Origin: Allgaiera indica
Lineage (GTDB): Bacteria; Pseudomonadota; Alphaproteobacteria; Rhodobacterales; Rhodobacteraceae
Reading direction: 5' to 3'
NCBI RefSeq assembly: GCF_900106675.1
Contig: NZ_FNOB01000001.1
Coordinates: 124,001-188,000 of the forward strand
Length of the DNA stretch: 64,000 nucleotides
Shown here piece after piece: positions 17,984 through 27,031 of this stretch (its first letter is position 1; every line of letters starts with the position of its first letter). Position numbers and translations under genes: made by a program. The notes below the pieces were generated by a model. It did no database searches and was not told the origin of the DNA. It saw nothing but the letters and a program-made list of their open reading frames with translations.

Positions 17984-18553
17984 TCACCCCAGCGCGGCGA
18001 TACGTTCATGCGCCGGGCAGGTCATCAGATGGTCGTTCACCATGCCCACCGCCTGCATGAAGGCATAGGTGATCACCGGGCCGCAAAAGCGAAACCCCCG
18101 TGCCTTCAGATCCTTCGAGATCCGGCGCGACAGCTCGGTTTCAGCCGGCACCTCGGCCTGGCTTTGCCAGCGGTTGCGGATCGGCGCACCACCCACCCGC
18201 GACCACAGGAAATTCTCGAAACCTTCGTCGGCCTCGATATCCAGCCAGGCTCGGGCATTGCCGATCGTCGCCTCGATCTTGGCGCGCGACCGGACAATCC
18301 CCGCATCACCCAGCAGGCGCTGCACCTCGGCCTCACCCCAGGTCGCGATCACGTTCGGATCGAAGCCCTCGAACGCGGCACGAAAGGCTTCTCTCTTGCG
18401 CAGGATGGTGATCCAGGACAGACCCGCCTGAAAACCGTCGAGAACCAGCTTTTCCCACAGCGCGCGGCTGTCGCGCTCGGGCACACCCCATTCGGTGTCA
18501 TGGTAGGCCATGTACACAGGATCGCTGCCACACCAGCCACAACGCTCGCCCAT
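17984..18553 (-). CDS. tag: DNA-3-methyladenine glycosylase I
   Basis: This base-excision repair enzyme removes 3-methyladenine from alkylated DNA. It has 189 residues, the normal size. Zinc ligands of the family are visible: Cys5 in ERCGWCG, His18 in AYHDTEWG, and His175 and Cys179 near the C-terminus (NDHLMTCPAH), at almost the positions of E. coli Tag. The helix-hairpin-helix region includes GFQAGLSW. It is monocistronic and convergent with lpxK across repeat copy A. Confidence 0.97.
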   Translation of the reverse strand: MGERCGWCGSDPVYMAYHDTEWGVPERDSRALWEKLVLDGFQAGLSWITILRKREAFRAAFEGFDPNVIATWGEAEVQRLLGDAGIVRSRAKIEATIGNARAWLDIEADEGFENFLWSRVGGAPIRNRWQSQAEVPAETELSRRISKDLKARGFRFCGPVITYAFMQAVGMVNDHLMTCPAHERIAALG

Positions 18554-18675
18554 CTGCCTTCCTTTCCACCGCGCTTGTGCAAAATGCCCGTGGAAAAACT
18601 AGTGGGGATGGCGCGGATTCACCAGTTCTTTACGCCCCACGCTGCAAGATCGCCGGGCAGGGGAAGGAGCGCGCG

Positions 18676-19572
18676 ATGGCAGAGGCTGGAAAACCTGGGT
18701 CGGACCCAGCGTCCCGGGACGCGACGATTGCGGACTCGGACGCGATGATCGCGGAAACGATCATCCATGGCGCTGACAGCCCGCTTTCCTGCGCGGTGAC
18801 GGAGCGCGACCGCGACGTGATGCAAATGGTGCGCCGCGCCCTGAAATCGGGCCATGCCTGCCTGGCGTTCCAACCGGTGGTGCATGCGCGCGATACAGCG
18901 CGGGTGGCCTTCCAGGAAGGATTGATTCGGCTGATGGACCACACCGGCCGCGTCATCCCTGCCAGAGAATTCATCACGGTGACCGAAACCAGCGAACTCG
19001 GCCGTCTTATCGACACCCGCGCGCTGGAACTGGGGCTGGCGGCTCTACAGCGGTTTCCTGCGCTGCGCCTGTCGATCAACATGTCGGCACGGTCGATCGG
19101 CTATCCCGAATGGAAGGCGGCGCTGACGCGTGCGATCAAGACCGATCCGACTTTGGCCGAGCGGCTGATCCTGGAGATCACCGAAAGCTCGGCCATGCTG
19201 ATGCCGGATCTCGTCTCGGTCTTCATGCGCGATCTGCAGCGCGTCGGGGTGTCCTTCGCGCTGGACGATTTCGGGGCGGGCTACACCGCGATCCGGCACT
19301 TCAAGGATTTCTACTTCGATATCCTCAAGATCGACGGGCAGTTCATTCGCGGGGTCCATGCCGATCCCGACAATCAGGTGCTGGTGCAGGCAATGGTTTC
19401 GATCGCGCGGCATTTCGACATGTTCAGCGTCGCCGAATTCGTCGAGGATCAACGCGACGCGGACTTCCTGGCGCGGGTCGGGGTGGATTGCCTGCAAGGC
19501 TACCTCTTCGGCGCGCCCACGACCAAGCCGCCCTTCGTCGCCCGGATGGACCGCCGCCAGTTGCGCGCCTGA
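18676..19572 (+). CDS. EAL-domain protein (cyclic-di-GMP phosphodiesterase type)
   Basis: The 298-residue protein is essentially a lone EAL domain after a 60-residue leader, with no sensor or membrane segment. Start 18676 follows GGAAGGAG; an earlier ATG at 18577 is less likely. Motifs seen are FQPVV, SINMS, EITES, DDFGAG, LKIDGQFI, AEFVED and QGYLFGAP. The name-giving motif reads EGL (FQEGLIRL) instead of EAL, but the Glu, the Asn, the DDFGxG pair, the Lys and the later Glu are kept. Activity is therefore plausible; a c-di-GMP sensor role is the alternative. The gene stands alone. Confidence 0.87.
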   Translation: MAEAGKPGSDPASRDATIADSDAMIAETIIHGADSPLSCAVTERDRDVMQMVRRALKSGHACLAFQPVVHARDTARVAFQEGLIRLMDHTGRVIPAREFITVTETSELGRLIDTRALELGLAALQRFPALRLSINMSARSIGYPEWKAALTRAIKTDPTLAERLILEITESSAMLMPDLVSVFMRDLQRVGVSFALDDFGAGYTAIRHFKDFYFDILKIDGQFIRGVHADPDNQVLVQAMVSIARHFDMFSVAEFVEDQRDADFLARVGVDCLQGYLFGAPTTKPPFVARMDRRQLRA

Positions 19573-19755
19573 TCACCGTGCCGCCGGCCCGCCCGTACGT
19601 GGACGGGGGCCTTCCCGGGCGCGGGCCCACCGCCACCGCGCCCCGCCGACGTCCCCCTTTTCGTTGCGCTTCATCCCGCAAAAGCCTAGTCATGCTGCAA
19701 AGCGGCGCATCCGCCAGCCTGCGGGCGCCGGAATCGGCAATGGAAAGGATGCAGC

Positions 19756-20931
19756 ATGACCAATGTCGTTATCGTCTCGGCCGCCCGAACGGCCGTGGGT
19801 TCGTTCAATGGAGCCTTTGCGAACACCCCCGCGCATGATCTTGGCGCCACGGTGCTCGAAGCCATCGTCGCCCGCGCCGGAATCGACAAGGCGGATGTGT
19901 CCGAAACCATCCTCGGCCAGGTGCTGACGGGCGGCCAGGGCCAGAACCCAGCGCGCCAGGCCCATATCAATGCCGGCTTGCCGATCGAAAGCGCCGCCTG
20001 GGGCATCAACCAGGTCTGCGGATCGGGGCTGCGCGCCGTAGCGCTTGGGGCGCAGCACATCTTGCTGGGCGACGCCCGGATCGTCGCCGCCGGCGGGCAG
20101 GAGAACATGAGCCTTTCGCCCCATGTCGCGCATCTGCGCTCCGGCCATAAGATGGGCGACATGAAGTTCATCGATTCGATGATCAAGGACGGGCTGTGGG
20201 ATGCCTTCAACGGCTATCACATGGGCCAGACCGCCGAAAATGTCGCCGCCCAGTGGCAGATCAGCCGTGACGCGCAGGATGAGTTCGCCGTCGCCAGCCA
20301 GAACAAGGCCGAGGCGGCGCAAAAGGCGGGCCGCTTCGCCGACGAAATCGCCCCCTTCACCGTCAAGACCCGCAAGGGCGACATCGTGGTCGATGCCGAT
20401 GAATACATCCGCCACGGCGCCACGATCGAGGTGATGCAGAAATTGCGCCCCGCCTTCACCAAGGACGGCTCGGTCACCGCGGCCAACGCCTCGGGCATCA
20501 ACGACGGTGCGGCGGCAGTGCTGCTGATGTCGGCCGAAGAGGCCGAAAAGCGCGGGCTGGAGCCACTTGCCCGGATCGCCAGCTACGCCACCGTCGGCGT
20601 CGATCCCAAGATCATGGGCACCGGCCCGATCCCCGCCAGCCGCAAGGCGCTGGAGAAAGCGGGCTGGAAGGTATCCGACCTGGACTTGGTCGAAGCCAAC
20701 GAGGCCTTCGCCGCCCAGGCCTGCGCGGTGAACAAGGACATGGGCTGGGATCCGGCGATCGTGAACGTGAACGGCGGCGCCATTGCCGTCGGTCACCCGA
20801 TCGGCGCTTCGGGCGCGCGCATCCTGAACACGCTGCTCTTCGAAATGAAGCGCCGCGACGCGAAAAAGGGACTGGCCACGCTGTGCATCGGTGGTGGCAT
20901 GGGCGTCGCCATGTGTCTCGAGCGCCCCTGA
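19756..20931 (+). CDS. phaA: Acetyl-CoA acetyltransferase (beta-ketothiolase)
   Basis: This thiolase (391 residues) condenses two acetyl-CoA to acetoacetyl-CoA for polyhydroxybutyrate synthesis. The acyl-accepting Cys88 lies in [10 protein letters not shown], the catalytic His in [15 protein letters not shown], and the second Cys in CIGGGMG near the C-terminus. GGAAAGGATG precedes the ATG. phaB follows by 105 bp in the same direction, making a phaAB operon; the synthase phaC is not in the window. Confidence 0.95.
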   Translation: MTNVVIVSAARTAVGSFNGAFANTPAHDLGATVLEAIVARAGIDKADVSETILGQVLTGGQGQNPARQAHINAGLPIESAAWGINQVCGSGLRAVALGAQHILLGDARIVAAGGQENMSLSPHVAHLRSGHKMGDMKFIDSMIKDGLWDAFNGYHMGQTAENVAAQWQISRDAQDEFAVASQNKAEAAQKAGRFADEIAPFTVKTRKGDIVVDADEYIRHGATIEVMQKLRPAFTKDGSVTAANASGINDGAAAVLLMSAEEAEKRGLEPLARIASYATVGVDPKIMGTGPIPASRKALEKAGWKVSDLDLVEANEAFAAQACAVNKDMGWDPAIVNVNGGAIAVGHPIGASGARILNTLLFEMKRRDAKKGLATLCIGGGMGVAMCLERP

Positions 20932-20962
20932 TCCCGCGCGGGACCGATAGGCATCAATTCTG

Positions 20963-20990
20963 CGCGCAACTTTATTGCGCGTGGAACTTT
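20963..20990 (+). promoter_or_regulatory. Hairpin between phaA and phaB
   Basis: CGCGCAA (20963-20969) pairs perfectly with TTGCGCG (20975-20981) across a CTTTA loop. A T-run begins 6 nt later. It could be a leaky terminator that lowers phaB relative to phaA, or an operator. A TTGCGC to TAATAC pair with 17-bp spacing also starts here and could be a weak internal phaB promoter. Confidence 0.4.
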
Positions 20991-21036
20991 TTCTAGGTAA
21001 TACTGTTTCAAAGCCAATCGAGTCCCGGGAGGAAGC

Positions 21037-21759
21037 ATGTCCAGAGTAGCCTTAGTGACTGGTGGAAGCCGCGGAATCGGTGCCGCAATTTCGGTCGCGC
21101 TGCGCGATGCAGGATACAAGGTTGCGGCGAATTACGCCGGCAATGACGCCGCCGCCGCCAAGTTTTCGGACCAGACCGGGATCAAGACCTACAAGTGGAA
21201 CGTCGCCGATTACGCGGCCTCAAAAGCCGGGATGGCGCAGATCGAGGCTGATCTGGGCCCAATCGAGATCGTCGTCGCAAATGCCGGCATCACCCGCGAC
21301 GCACCGTTTCACAAGATGACGCCCGAGCAATGGCACGAAGTGATCGACACCAACCTGACGGGTGTGTTCAATACCATCCATCCGAACTGGATCGGGATGC
21401 GCGAACGCAAGTTCGGCCGCATCATCGTGATCTCGTCGATCAACGGCCAGAAAGGCCAGTTCGCCCAGGTCAACTATGCCGCGACCAAAGCCGGGGACCT
21501 GGGAATCGTCAAGAGCTTGGCGCAGGAAGGCGCGCGGTTCGGCATCACCGCGAACGCGATCTGTCCGGGCTACATCGGGACCGACATGGTCATGGCGGTG
21601 CCCGAAAAGGTGCGCGAAGCGATCATCGGACAAATCCCCGCCGGACGTCTGGGTCAGCCGGAAGAAATCGCGCGCGTGGTGACCTTCCTGGCCGCGGACG
21701 ACTCCGAATTCATCAACGGGTCAACCATTTCGGCGAACGGGGCGCAGTTCTTCTCTTGA
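21037..21759 (+). CDS. phaB: NADPH-dependent acetoacetyl-CoA reductase
   Basis: This short-chain dehydrogenase (240 residues) makes (R)-3-hydroxybutyryl-CoA for PHB. The cofactor loop is TGGSRGIG (residues 7-14), followed by the NAG motif (NAGITRD), the catalytic Ser in ISSINGQKGQ and Tyr-x3-Lys in YAATKAG. Size and the GQKGQFAQVNY string match PhaB rather than FabG, as does the neighbour phaA. GGGAGGAAG precedes the ATG. Confidence 0.95.
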   Translation: MSRVALVTGGSRGIGAAISVALRDAGYKVAANYAGNDAAAAKFSDQTGIKTYKWNVADYAASKAGMAQIEADLGPIEIVVANAGITRDAPFHKMTPEQWHEVIDTNLTGVFNTIHPNWIGMRERKFGRIIVISSINGQKGQFAQVNYAATKAGDLGIVKSLAQEGARFGITANAICPGYIGTDMVMAVPEKVREAIIGQIPAGRLGQPEEIARVVTFLAADDSEFINGSTISANGAQFFS

Positions 21760-21893
21760 CCGCTGCGGGTTTCGGCGGAAGGAGACCATCTGCGCCTGTT
21801 CCGGCCTGAATAGCCGTCCTACAGCCCGCCCGGCCTCGGCGCGAACAAGGCCCGCCGGGCCGCCCGCTTCGACAATCGTAGATCACGGCCCGA

Positions 21894-21934
21894 GTGTCGC
21901 CTCGGTGTCACGTCAGACGACACCGGGGCGACAC
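21894..21934. repeat. Strong 16-bp hairpin downstream of phaB
   Basis: GTGTCGCCTCGGTGTC (21894-21909) and its reverse complement at 21919-21934 pair over 16 positions with one G-T mismatch, around a 9-nt loop. It lies 135 nt after the phaB stop in a 260-bp gap before the convergent YdcH-type gene. No T-tract follows, so it is not a standard terminator; transcript stabilisation, an operator or an RNA element are possible. Confidence 0.65.
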
Positions 21935-22019
21935 CAAGTGCTGACGCCAAACACAAGGGGCGTGGGTTTCCCCCCGCCCCTTCGGCCACTTGGGCCGGGT
22001 ACCAAGCTTCTCCCCACCG

Positions 22020-22187
22020 TCAGGATTGGCTGAGCCGCTGGATCTCTTCCTTCAGGCGAAGTTTCTGCTTCTTCATTTCGGCGATCTGCAACCCATCCAT
22101 GGCGGGGTTACGTTGCGCCTGTTCCACCTTTTCAGAGAGGGTCTGATGCTTCCGCCGAAGCTCCTGCAGGTGGGACACGATGGTCAT
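22020..22187 (-). CDS. YdcH/DUF465 family small coiled-coil protein
   Basis: This 55-residue protein reads MTIVSHLQELRRKHQTLSEK at the N-terminus, then PAMDGLQIAEMKKQKLRLKEEI, the DUF465 pattern of two short helices likely forming a coiled-coil hairpin. GAGGAGGAAG precedes the ATG. It is transcribed alone, convergent with phaAB. The cellular role of the family is unknown. Confidence 0.92.
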   Translation of the reverse strand: MTIVSHLQELRRKHQTLSEKVEQAQRNPAMDGLQIAEMKKQKLRLKEEIQRLSQS

Positions 22188-22319
22188 AGTCTTCCTCCTC
22201 TTCTGAAATAGGACAATTTCATGACAGCACGTTTGCCGAGTCGTGTCATCCCCGATGCCGAGTCACGCACCATCACTGACATTGGAACCGCCAAAACTTG
22301 CCGAAACCTTAAGAACCGG

Positions 22320-23108
22320 TTACCGCGCCGGCCAATTCAGCGCCTCGCCGTGGCGTAGAATGGCTTCGGCGGCAGCGGAATGGCTGTTTTCGTCGCGCAG
22401 ATGGGCCGCGCCCTCGTGCAAAACGAAGGGGGAAAGCAGGCGAAAGCCGCCACGGCCGCCCTTGCGGGCCCGCAGCAAGATGCGCGTTGCCGGGCGCCCG
22501 CCGCGCGGCGCCAGAGGCAGCAGATCCATGCTGCCCAGCCGCCCATCGCAGCCCGCCAGCAGATCCGGCAGGCGCGCGGCCAGGTGAATCAGCGTCAGCC
22601 AACCGCCGGGCCGCAGCCTGCGAACGGCAAGGTCGATCCAGGCGGCAAGCGGCGTGGCCTCGCGCAGGCCGGTCTCTCGGCCCGGATCCCGCGCCTCCGT
22701 CCCGCCGCCCGCTGGGTACCACGGCGGGTTGATCATCACATGATCGAAGCCAAGCGCGCGCAAATCCGCCGGCGGCCGGGCGACATCGCCTTCGATCACC
22801 CGCAGCGCTATGCCGTTCGCGCGCGCGTTGCGCCTGGCCAGGTCGGCGTAGGCGTGCTGCAGTTCCATGCCGGTCTGTTCGACCCCCGCGACGCGCGCGC
22901 CCAGGCAGATCGAGGCAACGCCGGCGCCACAGCCCAGCTCCAGCACCGCCTGGCCAGGGCGGGCGGGGCAGGCGGCGGCCATCAGCACCGGATCGGTCGC
23001 GGCGCGGTAGCCGTTTCGGGGCTGCGCGATCCGCAACCTGCCGCCGAGAAAGCCGTCTTCGGTTAGCTCGTCGGCGGCGAAGGCCCGCTCAGCGCCCGAG
23101 GTCGACAT
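22320..23108 (-). CDS. N6-adenine methyltransferase, TrmN6/YfiC-like
   Basis: This SAM-dependent methyltransferase (262 residues) has the SAM loop LELGCGAGVASICL (residues about 56-69), an acidic strand end (GVEQ) and the N6-adenine catalytic motif NPPWYPAG (residues about 127-134). The preceding GYRAATDPVLMAA is typical of enzymes that methylate A37 of tRNA-Val. Substrate assignment is by family only. It overlaps the DUF2007 gene upstream by 20 bp, so the two are coupled. Confidence 0.85.
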   Translation of the reverse strand: MSTSGAERAFAADELTEDGFLGGRLRIAQPRNGYRAATDPVLMAAACPARPGQAVLELGCGAGVASICLGARVAGVEQTGMELQHAYADLARRNARANGIALRVIEGDVARPPADLRALGFDHVMINPPWYPAGGGTEARDPGRETGLREATPLAAWIDLAVRRLRPGGWLTLIHLAARLPDLLAGCDGRLGSMDLLPLAPRGGRPATRILLRARKGGRGGFRLLSPFVLHEGAAHLRDENSHSAAAEAILRHGEALNWPAR

Positions 23109-23304
23109 CGTTGTCGCGCAAGATCAGTTCGGCGCGGTACAAATCCCGATCGCGCACCATCAAGCGGCGCGGCAATATGCCGATCGAGCCTTCGAGGACG
23201 CTCATATTTACGTCCAGTGGAAAGCTGTCTATACCCTCGCCTTGCAGAAGCGCTGTGGCGAAGGCGATGATCGTCGGATCCGTGGTACGCAGAAGTTCTT
23301 TCAT
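23089..23304 (-). CDS. DUF2007 family small protein
   Basis: The 71-residue protein has the DUF2007 layout: an N-terminal MKELLRTTDPTIIAFATALLQGEGI helix followed by a beta-rich half with RRLMVRDRDLYRAELIL. The family is annotated as putative signal transducing proteins without a proven role. It overlaps the TrmN6-like gene by 20 bp and is divergent from the prenyl synthase gene with 53 bp between them. Confidence 0.85.
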   Translation of the reverse strand: MKELLRTTDPTIIAFATALLQGEGIDSFPLDVNMSVLEGSIGILPRRLMVRDRDLYRAELILRDNDVDLGR

Positions 23305-23357
23305 GCCCGCGAGTTAAGGCCAATCGCGGGCGAATGTCGAGAAGCCTTGAGGGCGGC

Positions 23358-24359
23358 ATGGGGTTGATGGAAACCACGAACAAGCCTCAGGACCAGCTGG
23401 CGCGCTGGCTGACCGAGGACATGAGCGCCGTGAACGGGCTGATCCGCGACCGGATGGCAAGCGAACATGCGCCGCGCATTCCGGAAGTCACCGCCCATCT
23501 GGTGGAAGCCGGCGGCAAACGCTTGCGCCCGATGATGACGCTGGCGGCGGCGCGGCTGTGCGGCTACGGCGGGCCCTATCACGTCCATCTGGCGGCGACG
23601 GTTGAATTCATTCACACCGCCACGCTGCTGCATGACGATGTCGTGGACGAAAGCCGGCAGCGTCGTGGCCGACCGACCGCGAACCTGCTTTGGGACAACA
23701 AGTCAAGCGTGCTGGTCGGCGACTATCTGTTTGCCCGCGCCTTTCAGCTGATGACCGAATGCGGCAACCTGCGCGTACTGTCGATCCTGTCGAACGCGTC
23801 GGCGGTAATCGCCGAGGGCGAGGTATTGCAACTGACCGCGGCGCAGGACCTGGGCACAGATGAGGATATCTACCTCAAGGTCGTGCGCGGCAAGACGGCG
23901 GCGCTGTTCTCGGCGGCAACCCAGGTCGGCGGCGTCATCGCCGGTGCGCCCGAGGATCAGGTCGACGCCCTCTTCGCCTATGGCGATGCGCTGGGGATCG
24001 CCTTCCAGATCGTTGACGACCTGCTCGATTACGGTGGCACCAGCGCCGTGATCGGCAAGAACGTTGGCGACGATTTCCGCGAACGCAAGCTCACCCTGCC
24101 GGTGATCAAGGCCATCGCCACCGCCGATGCGGACGAACGCACGTTCTGGACCAGGGTGATCGAGAAGGGCGATCAGCGCGAAGGCGACCTGGAACAGGCT
24201 CTTAAACTGCTCCGCGCCCATGGCGCACTCGACGCGGCCCGCGCCGAGGCCATGGACTGGGCCGCCAAGGCCAAGGCCGCGCTTGCCCCGCTGCCAGCGC
24301 ACGAATTGCGCGACATGCTGCGCGATCTGGCCGATTACGTCGTCGAGCGGGTCGCCTAG
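23358..24359 (+). CDS. Long-chain polyprenyl diphosphate synthase, probably decaprenyl (ubiquinone side chain)
   Basis: This trans-prenyltransferase (333 residues from the MGLMETT start) has both Asp-rich motifs, LLHDDVVDE (first) and IVDDLLDY (second), and GGKRLRP for substrate binding. Its size and sequence match octaprenyl/decaprenyl synthases (IspB/DdsA) supplying the ubiquinone tail; ubiquinone-10 is usual in this order. ATGs at 23334 and 23367 are alternative starts. Copy B of the 3' repeat begins 32 nt after the stop. Confidence 0.9.
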   Translation: MGLMETTNKPQDQLARWLTEDMSAVNGLIRDRMASEHAPRIPEVTAHLVEAGGKRLRPMMTLAAARLCGYGGPYHVHLAATVEFIHTATLLHDDVVDESRQRRGRPTANLLWDNKSSVLVGDYLFARAFQLMTECGNLRVLSILSNASAVIAEGEVLQLTAAQDLGTDEDIYLKVVRGKTAALFSAATQVGGVIAGAPEDQVDALFAYGDALGIAFQIVDDLLDYGGTSAVIGKNVGDDFRERKLTLPVIKAIATADADERTFWTRVIEKGDQREGDLEQALKLLRAHGALDAARAEAMDWAAKAKAALAPLPAHELRDMLRDLADYVVERVA

Positions 24360-24390
24360 GGCGCAAGTCCACGCCTCGGAAACCACCCCC

Positions 24391-24444
24391 TTCATCTTGG
24401 CGCAAATACTCTCGGGGAGCGCGAGGGGCAGACAGCCCCTCGCC
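24391..24444 (+). repeat. Dispersed 3'-end repeat, copy B
   Basis: The copy begins TTCATCTTGGCGCAAATACT and ends with a GAGGGGC-AGACA-GCCCCTC hairpin. The compensatory changes relative to copies C and D (A and T replacing G and C at paired positions) keep the stem intact. It lies between convergent prenyl synthase and yggS genes. Confidence 0.85.
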
Positions 24445-24464
24445 ACCCAGCCAACAATCGGCGC

Positions 24465-25124
24465 TCACGCCTTGGCGTAATCCCGGGCGCCGAAGATCGC
24501 GCTGCCCACGCGCACGTGCGTAGCCCCGGCGGCGATCGCGGCCTCAAAATCCGCGCTCATGCCCATCGACAGTCCGTGCAAGCCGCTCTCCGCCGCAAGC
24601 CGCGCCAATGCCGTGAAATGCGGCACCGGATCGGCCCCCTCGGGCGGGATGCACATCAGCCCGGCCAAAGGCAGGTCCATCCGCCGGCAATCCGCAATGA
24701 AGGTCTCGGCCGCTTCGGGCAGGACGCCCGCCTTCTGCGGCTCGCGGCCCGTGTTGACCTGCACGAACAGTTCGGGCGCCGCGCCGCGCGCCTGGACCTG
24801 CGTGGCCAGCTTCTTCGCCAGCGACGGCCGGTCGAGCGTATGGATCGCCTCGAACAGCTCCAACGCCTGCTTGGCCTTGTTCGATTGCAGGGGGCCGATC
24901 ATATGCACCTCGAGCCCGGGAAACCGCGCCCGGAAATCGGGCCATTTCGATGCCGCTTCCTGTACATAATTCTCGCCAAACAGGCGATGGCCCGCCTCCA
25001 GCACGGCCTCGACCCGCTCCAGCGGCTGCACCTTCGACACCGCGATCAGCCGCACCGAGCCTTCTGCCCGGCCCGCCGCCGCCTCGGCCGCGCGCACCCG
25101 CGCGGTGATCTCACTCAGTCCCAT
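24465..25124 (-). CDS. YggS/PROSC-family PLP-binding protein
   Basis: This 219-residue single-domain TIM-barrel protein binds pyridoxal phosphate through the Lys in LIAVSKVQP (residue about 31). The strings FGENYVQE, HMIGPLQSNK and LSMGMSADFEAAI are family hallmarks. YggS proteins have no known enzymatic activity and maintain PLP and amino-acid homeostasis. Length is normal. It is transcribed alone from the minus strand, downstream of the porin gene's terminator. Confidence 0.95.
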   Translation of the reverse strand: MGLSEITARVRAAEAAAGRAEGSVRLIAVSKVQPLERVEAVLEAGHRLFGENYVQEAASKWPDFRARFPGLEVHMIGPLQSNKAKQALELFEAIHTLDRPSLAKKLATQVQARGAAPELFVQVNTGREPQKAGVLPEAAETFIADCRRMDLPLAGLMCIPPEGADPVPHFTALARLAAESGLHGLSMGMSADFEAAIAAGATHVRVGSAIFGARDYAKA

Positions 25125-25170
25125 CTCGCCTCCGTTTCCGGCGCCAAATGGACACAGACCGGCGCAAAAG

Positions 25171-25196
25171 AAAAGAGCGGGCCAAGGCCCGCTCTT
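25171..25196 (-). terminator. Rho-independent terminator of the porin gene
   Basis: An 11-bp stem (25173-25183 with 25186-25196) with a 2-nt AA centre is followed on the minus strand by a T-rich tail reading TTTTCTTTT. It lies 25 nt after the porin stop. Confidence 0.9.
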
Positions 25197-25220
25197 CCCA
25201 AGTCACTGTCCCGTTCCGAA

Positions 25221-26201
25221 TTAGAACGTGAAGATCACACCGAAGTCGGCTTTGGTCGCGCCCGACGGATCTTTCGCGACGCCGCCCTGCAGCGCAGCGC
25301 CGCCCAGGTCGTACTTCGCGCCGACGCCGTAGGCGTTCGACGGAGCGTTCTTGTCCTGATGCGCGTAGTAGGCGTTCATCGTGACCGCACCCATAGTGTA
25401 GGCCGCGTTCAGCGCGTACTTGGTCACGTTGGTACCCTTGGTACCGTTAGTGACCGGAGCGTTGCTCGCAGCACCCAAGGTCAGATTGACCGGGCCGATC
25501 TTACCGGAAACGGTGCCTACAACGCGACGGCTCTGCGAACCGTTGTAGCTGCCGGTCGAATAGCCGAGAGCACCGGTGAACTGACCGAAGTTGTACGAGA
25601 TCATCGCCTGAGTGCTGGTGTTGCCGGCGCCGGTCGCAAGGCCACCGCGGGCAAGCTCGGCGTGCAGAGCGCCCATGGTGTAGTTGACCTGAACACCCGA
25701 GGCGTTGCCATAGGTACCATTAGCGCCGTAGCCTTGATAATTACCCATCCAGTCGAACGAGTGGTAGGTGCCGCCAGCGTCATAGTAGTTGGTCACCATG
25801 CCGCCGTAGCTCAGGCCGGTCAGACCGGTCGTCGGAGCGTAAACACCAGGCATATCTTCGATCGGGCCATCGACGTTGTCGAACTCAACCTTCACGCCGT
25901 TCTGCTGAATCCAGATCTGGCTAGCGCCGTTCTGCAGGACGCCGGTGCCGGTGCCGCTGATGTTGGCTCTGTTAGAATCGCTCTGGAAGCGGGTCTTGAC
26001 GCCCAACTCCAGGCCCGAGTCGGTTTTCTTGTCGACTTTCAGGTAGAGGCGGAAGCGGTCGGTCAGCGCGGTGGTCGCGGTGCCGTTCTTCGGCTTCGAG
26101 TAGCTGATACCAGCGCGGGCATAGCCGCTGAAGGTCACGTCGGCCGAAGCGGCGCCAGCGGTCAGAGCCACTGCAGCGGTCGCAAGGAGGATCTTTTTCA
26201 T
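25221..26201 (-). CDS. Outer-membrane porin, Rhodobacter type
   Basis: The protein (326 residues) starts with a Sec signal peptide (MKKILLATAAVALTAGAASA, cleavage before DVTFSGYARAG) and continues with alternating Gly/aromatic beta-strands ending in a C-terminal Phe (FGVIFTF), the outer-membrane insertion signal. It belongs to the 16-stranded general porin group of Rhodobacter and Paracoccus. The longer reading frame to 26561 is rejected because the signal peptide with GAGGGA before it fixes the start at 26201. Codon choice is distinctly biased towards preferred codons and the base composition is less GC-rich than neighbours, as expected for a very highly expressed gene. Confidence 0.93.
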   Translation of the reverse strand: MKKILLATAAVALTAGAASADVTFSGYARAGISYSKPKNGTATTALTDRFRLYLKVDKKTDSGLELGVKTRFQSDSNRANISGTGTGVLQNGASQIWIQQNGVKVEFDNVDGPIEDMPGVYAPTTGLTGLSYGGMVTNYYDAGGTYHSFDWMGNYQGYGANGTYGNASGVQVNYTMGALHAELARGGLATGAGNTSTQAMISYNFGQFTGALGYSTGSYNGSQSRRVVGTVSGKIGPVNLTLGAASNAPVTNGTKGTNVTKYALNAAYTMGAVTMNAYYAHQDKNAPSNAYGVGAKYDLGGAALQGGVAKDPSGATKADFGVIFTF

Positions 26202-26497
26202 GGTTTCCCTCGTTGTCTCAAAAGGTCGGCCCAACTCGGGACAGTCCAAATTGGGTATGGCTCTATTTCCCGGTTCCACCCTTTCAATGCAAGGTGAACC
26301 CGAGACCCGTGCCGCGAAGGTCCAAAAATTGGTGCAGCTTTGCCACAGTCCCGCCGGGGCCCCGCCGGGCAGCCGGCTGCGCCCCGGAGCGGCTTCTTTC
26401 CCTGGCCCCGGACACGCCCCCGGGGGCACGCACGCAAAAGCCTTGTTCGCGCGGGGTTGCTCGGCTAGACAGACCGAAACGGAAGAGGGCAGGCAGT

Positions 26498-27031
26498 ATG
26501 AGCTTGAAACGCATTCTCCGCGCGGGTCTGATGAGCGGCGCCCTTGCCGCGCTGGCCGCATGCGGCACCAGCGGTTTCAGCGGTAATCTGTTCGGGCGCG
26601 GCAAGGCGGCCCCCAAGACCTCGGCGCAGGGCACTGCGGCCACGCCTGAGGCAAGCCGCGAAGAAAACCCGACGGGGCTGGGCCGTACGCCCTCGATCAA
26701 GGCGCTGTTCGCGCCGGGCAAGAACCCGAACGTCACCATCGAGGTGAACAAGTATATCTGGAACGCCGCACTGCAGGTGCTGGATTTCCTGCCGATCGAA
26801 TCGGTTGATCCGTTCAGCGGCGTGATCGTGACGGGCTATGGGCGCCCGCCGGGCGGTGGCCGCGCCTACCGCGCGACTGTCTATGTGCAAGACCCCGCGC
26901 TTGACGCGCGCGCGCTGCATGTGGCGCTGGCAACGCGATCAGGTCCGGTCAGCGCCGCGACCCAGCGCGCCGTGGTCGATGCGATCCTGACGCGGGCGCG
27001 CCAGTTGCGCGTCGCCGACGGCAAGCTGTAG
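26498..27031 (+). CDS. DUF3576 family outer-membrane lipoprotein
   Basis: The 177-residue protein starts MSLKRILRAGLMSGALAALAAC, a lipoprotein signal with lipobox LAAC at residues 19-22. After a low-complexity linker (residues 25-62) a globular domain of about 110 residues begins at LGRTPSIKALF. The domain matches DUF3576 (YIWNAALQVLDFLPIESVDPFSG). The function is unknown; it is probably a periplasm-facing envelope protein. GGAAGAGGG lies upstream. It is divergent from the porin gene across 296 bp that hold no other gene. Confidence 0.85.
   Translation: MSLKRILRAGLMSGALAALAACGTSGFSGNLFGRGKAAPKTSAQGTAATPEASREENPTGLGRTPSIKALFAPGKNPNVTIEVNKYIWNAALQVLDFLPIESVDPFSGVIVTGYGRPPGGGRAYRATVYVQDPALDARALHVALATRSGPVSAATQRAVVDAILTRARQLRVADGKL

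Noticed and set aside
26202-26561. N-terminal extension of the porin frame
   Set aside because: The signal peptide begins at 26201 with a Shine-Dalgarno; the extension would place about 120 residues before it.
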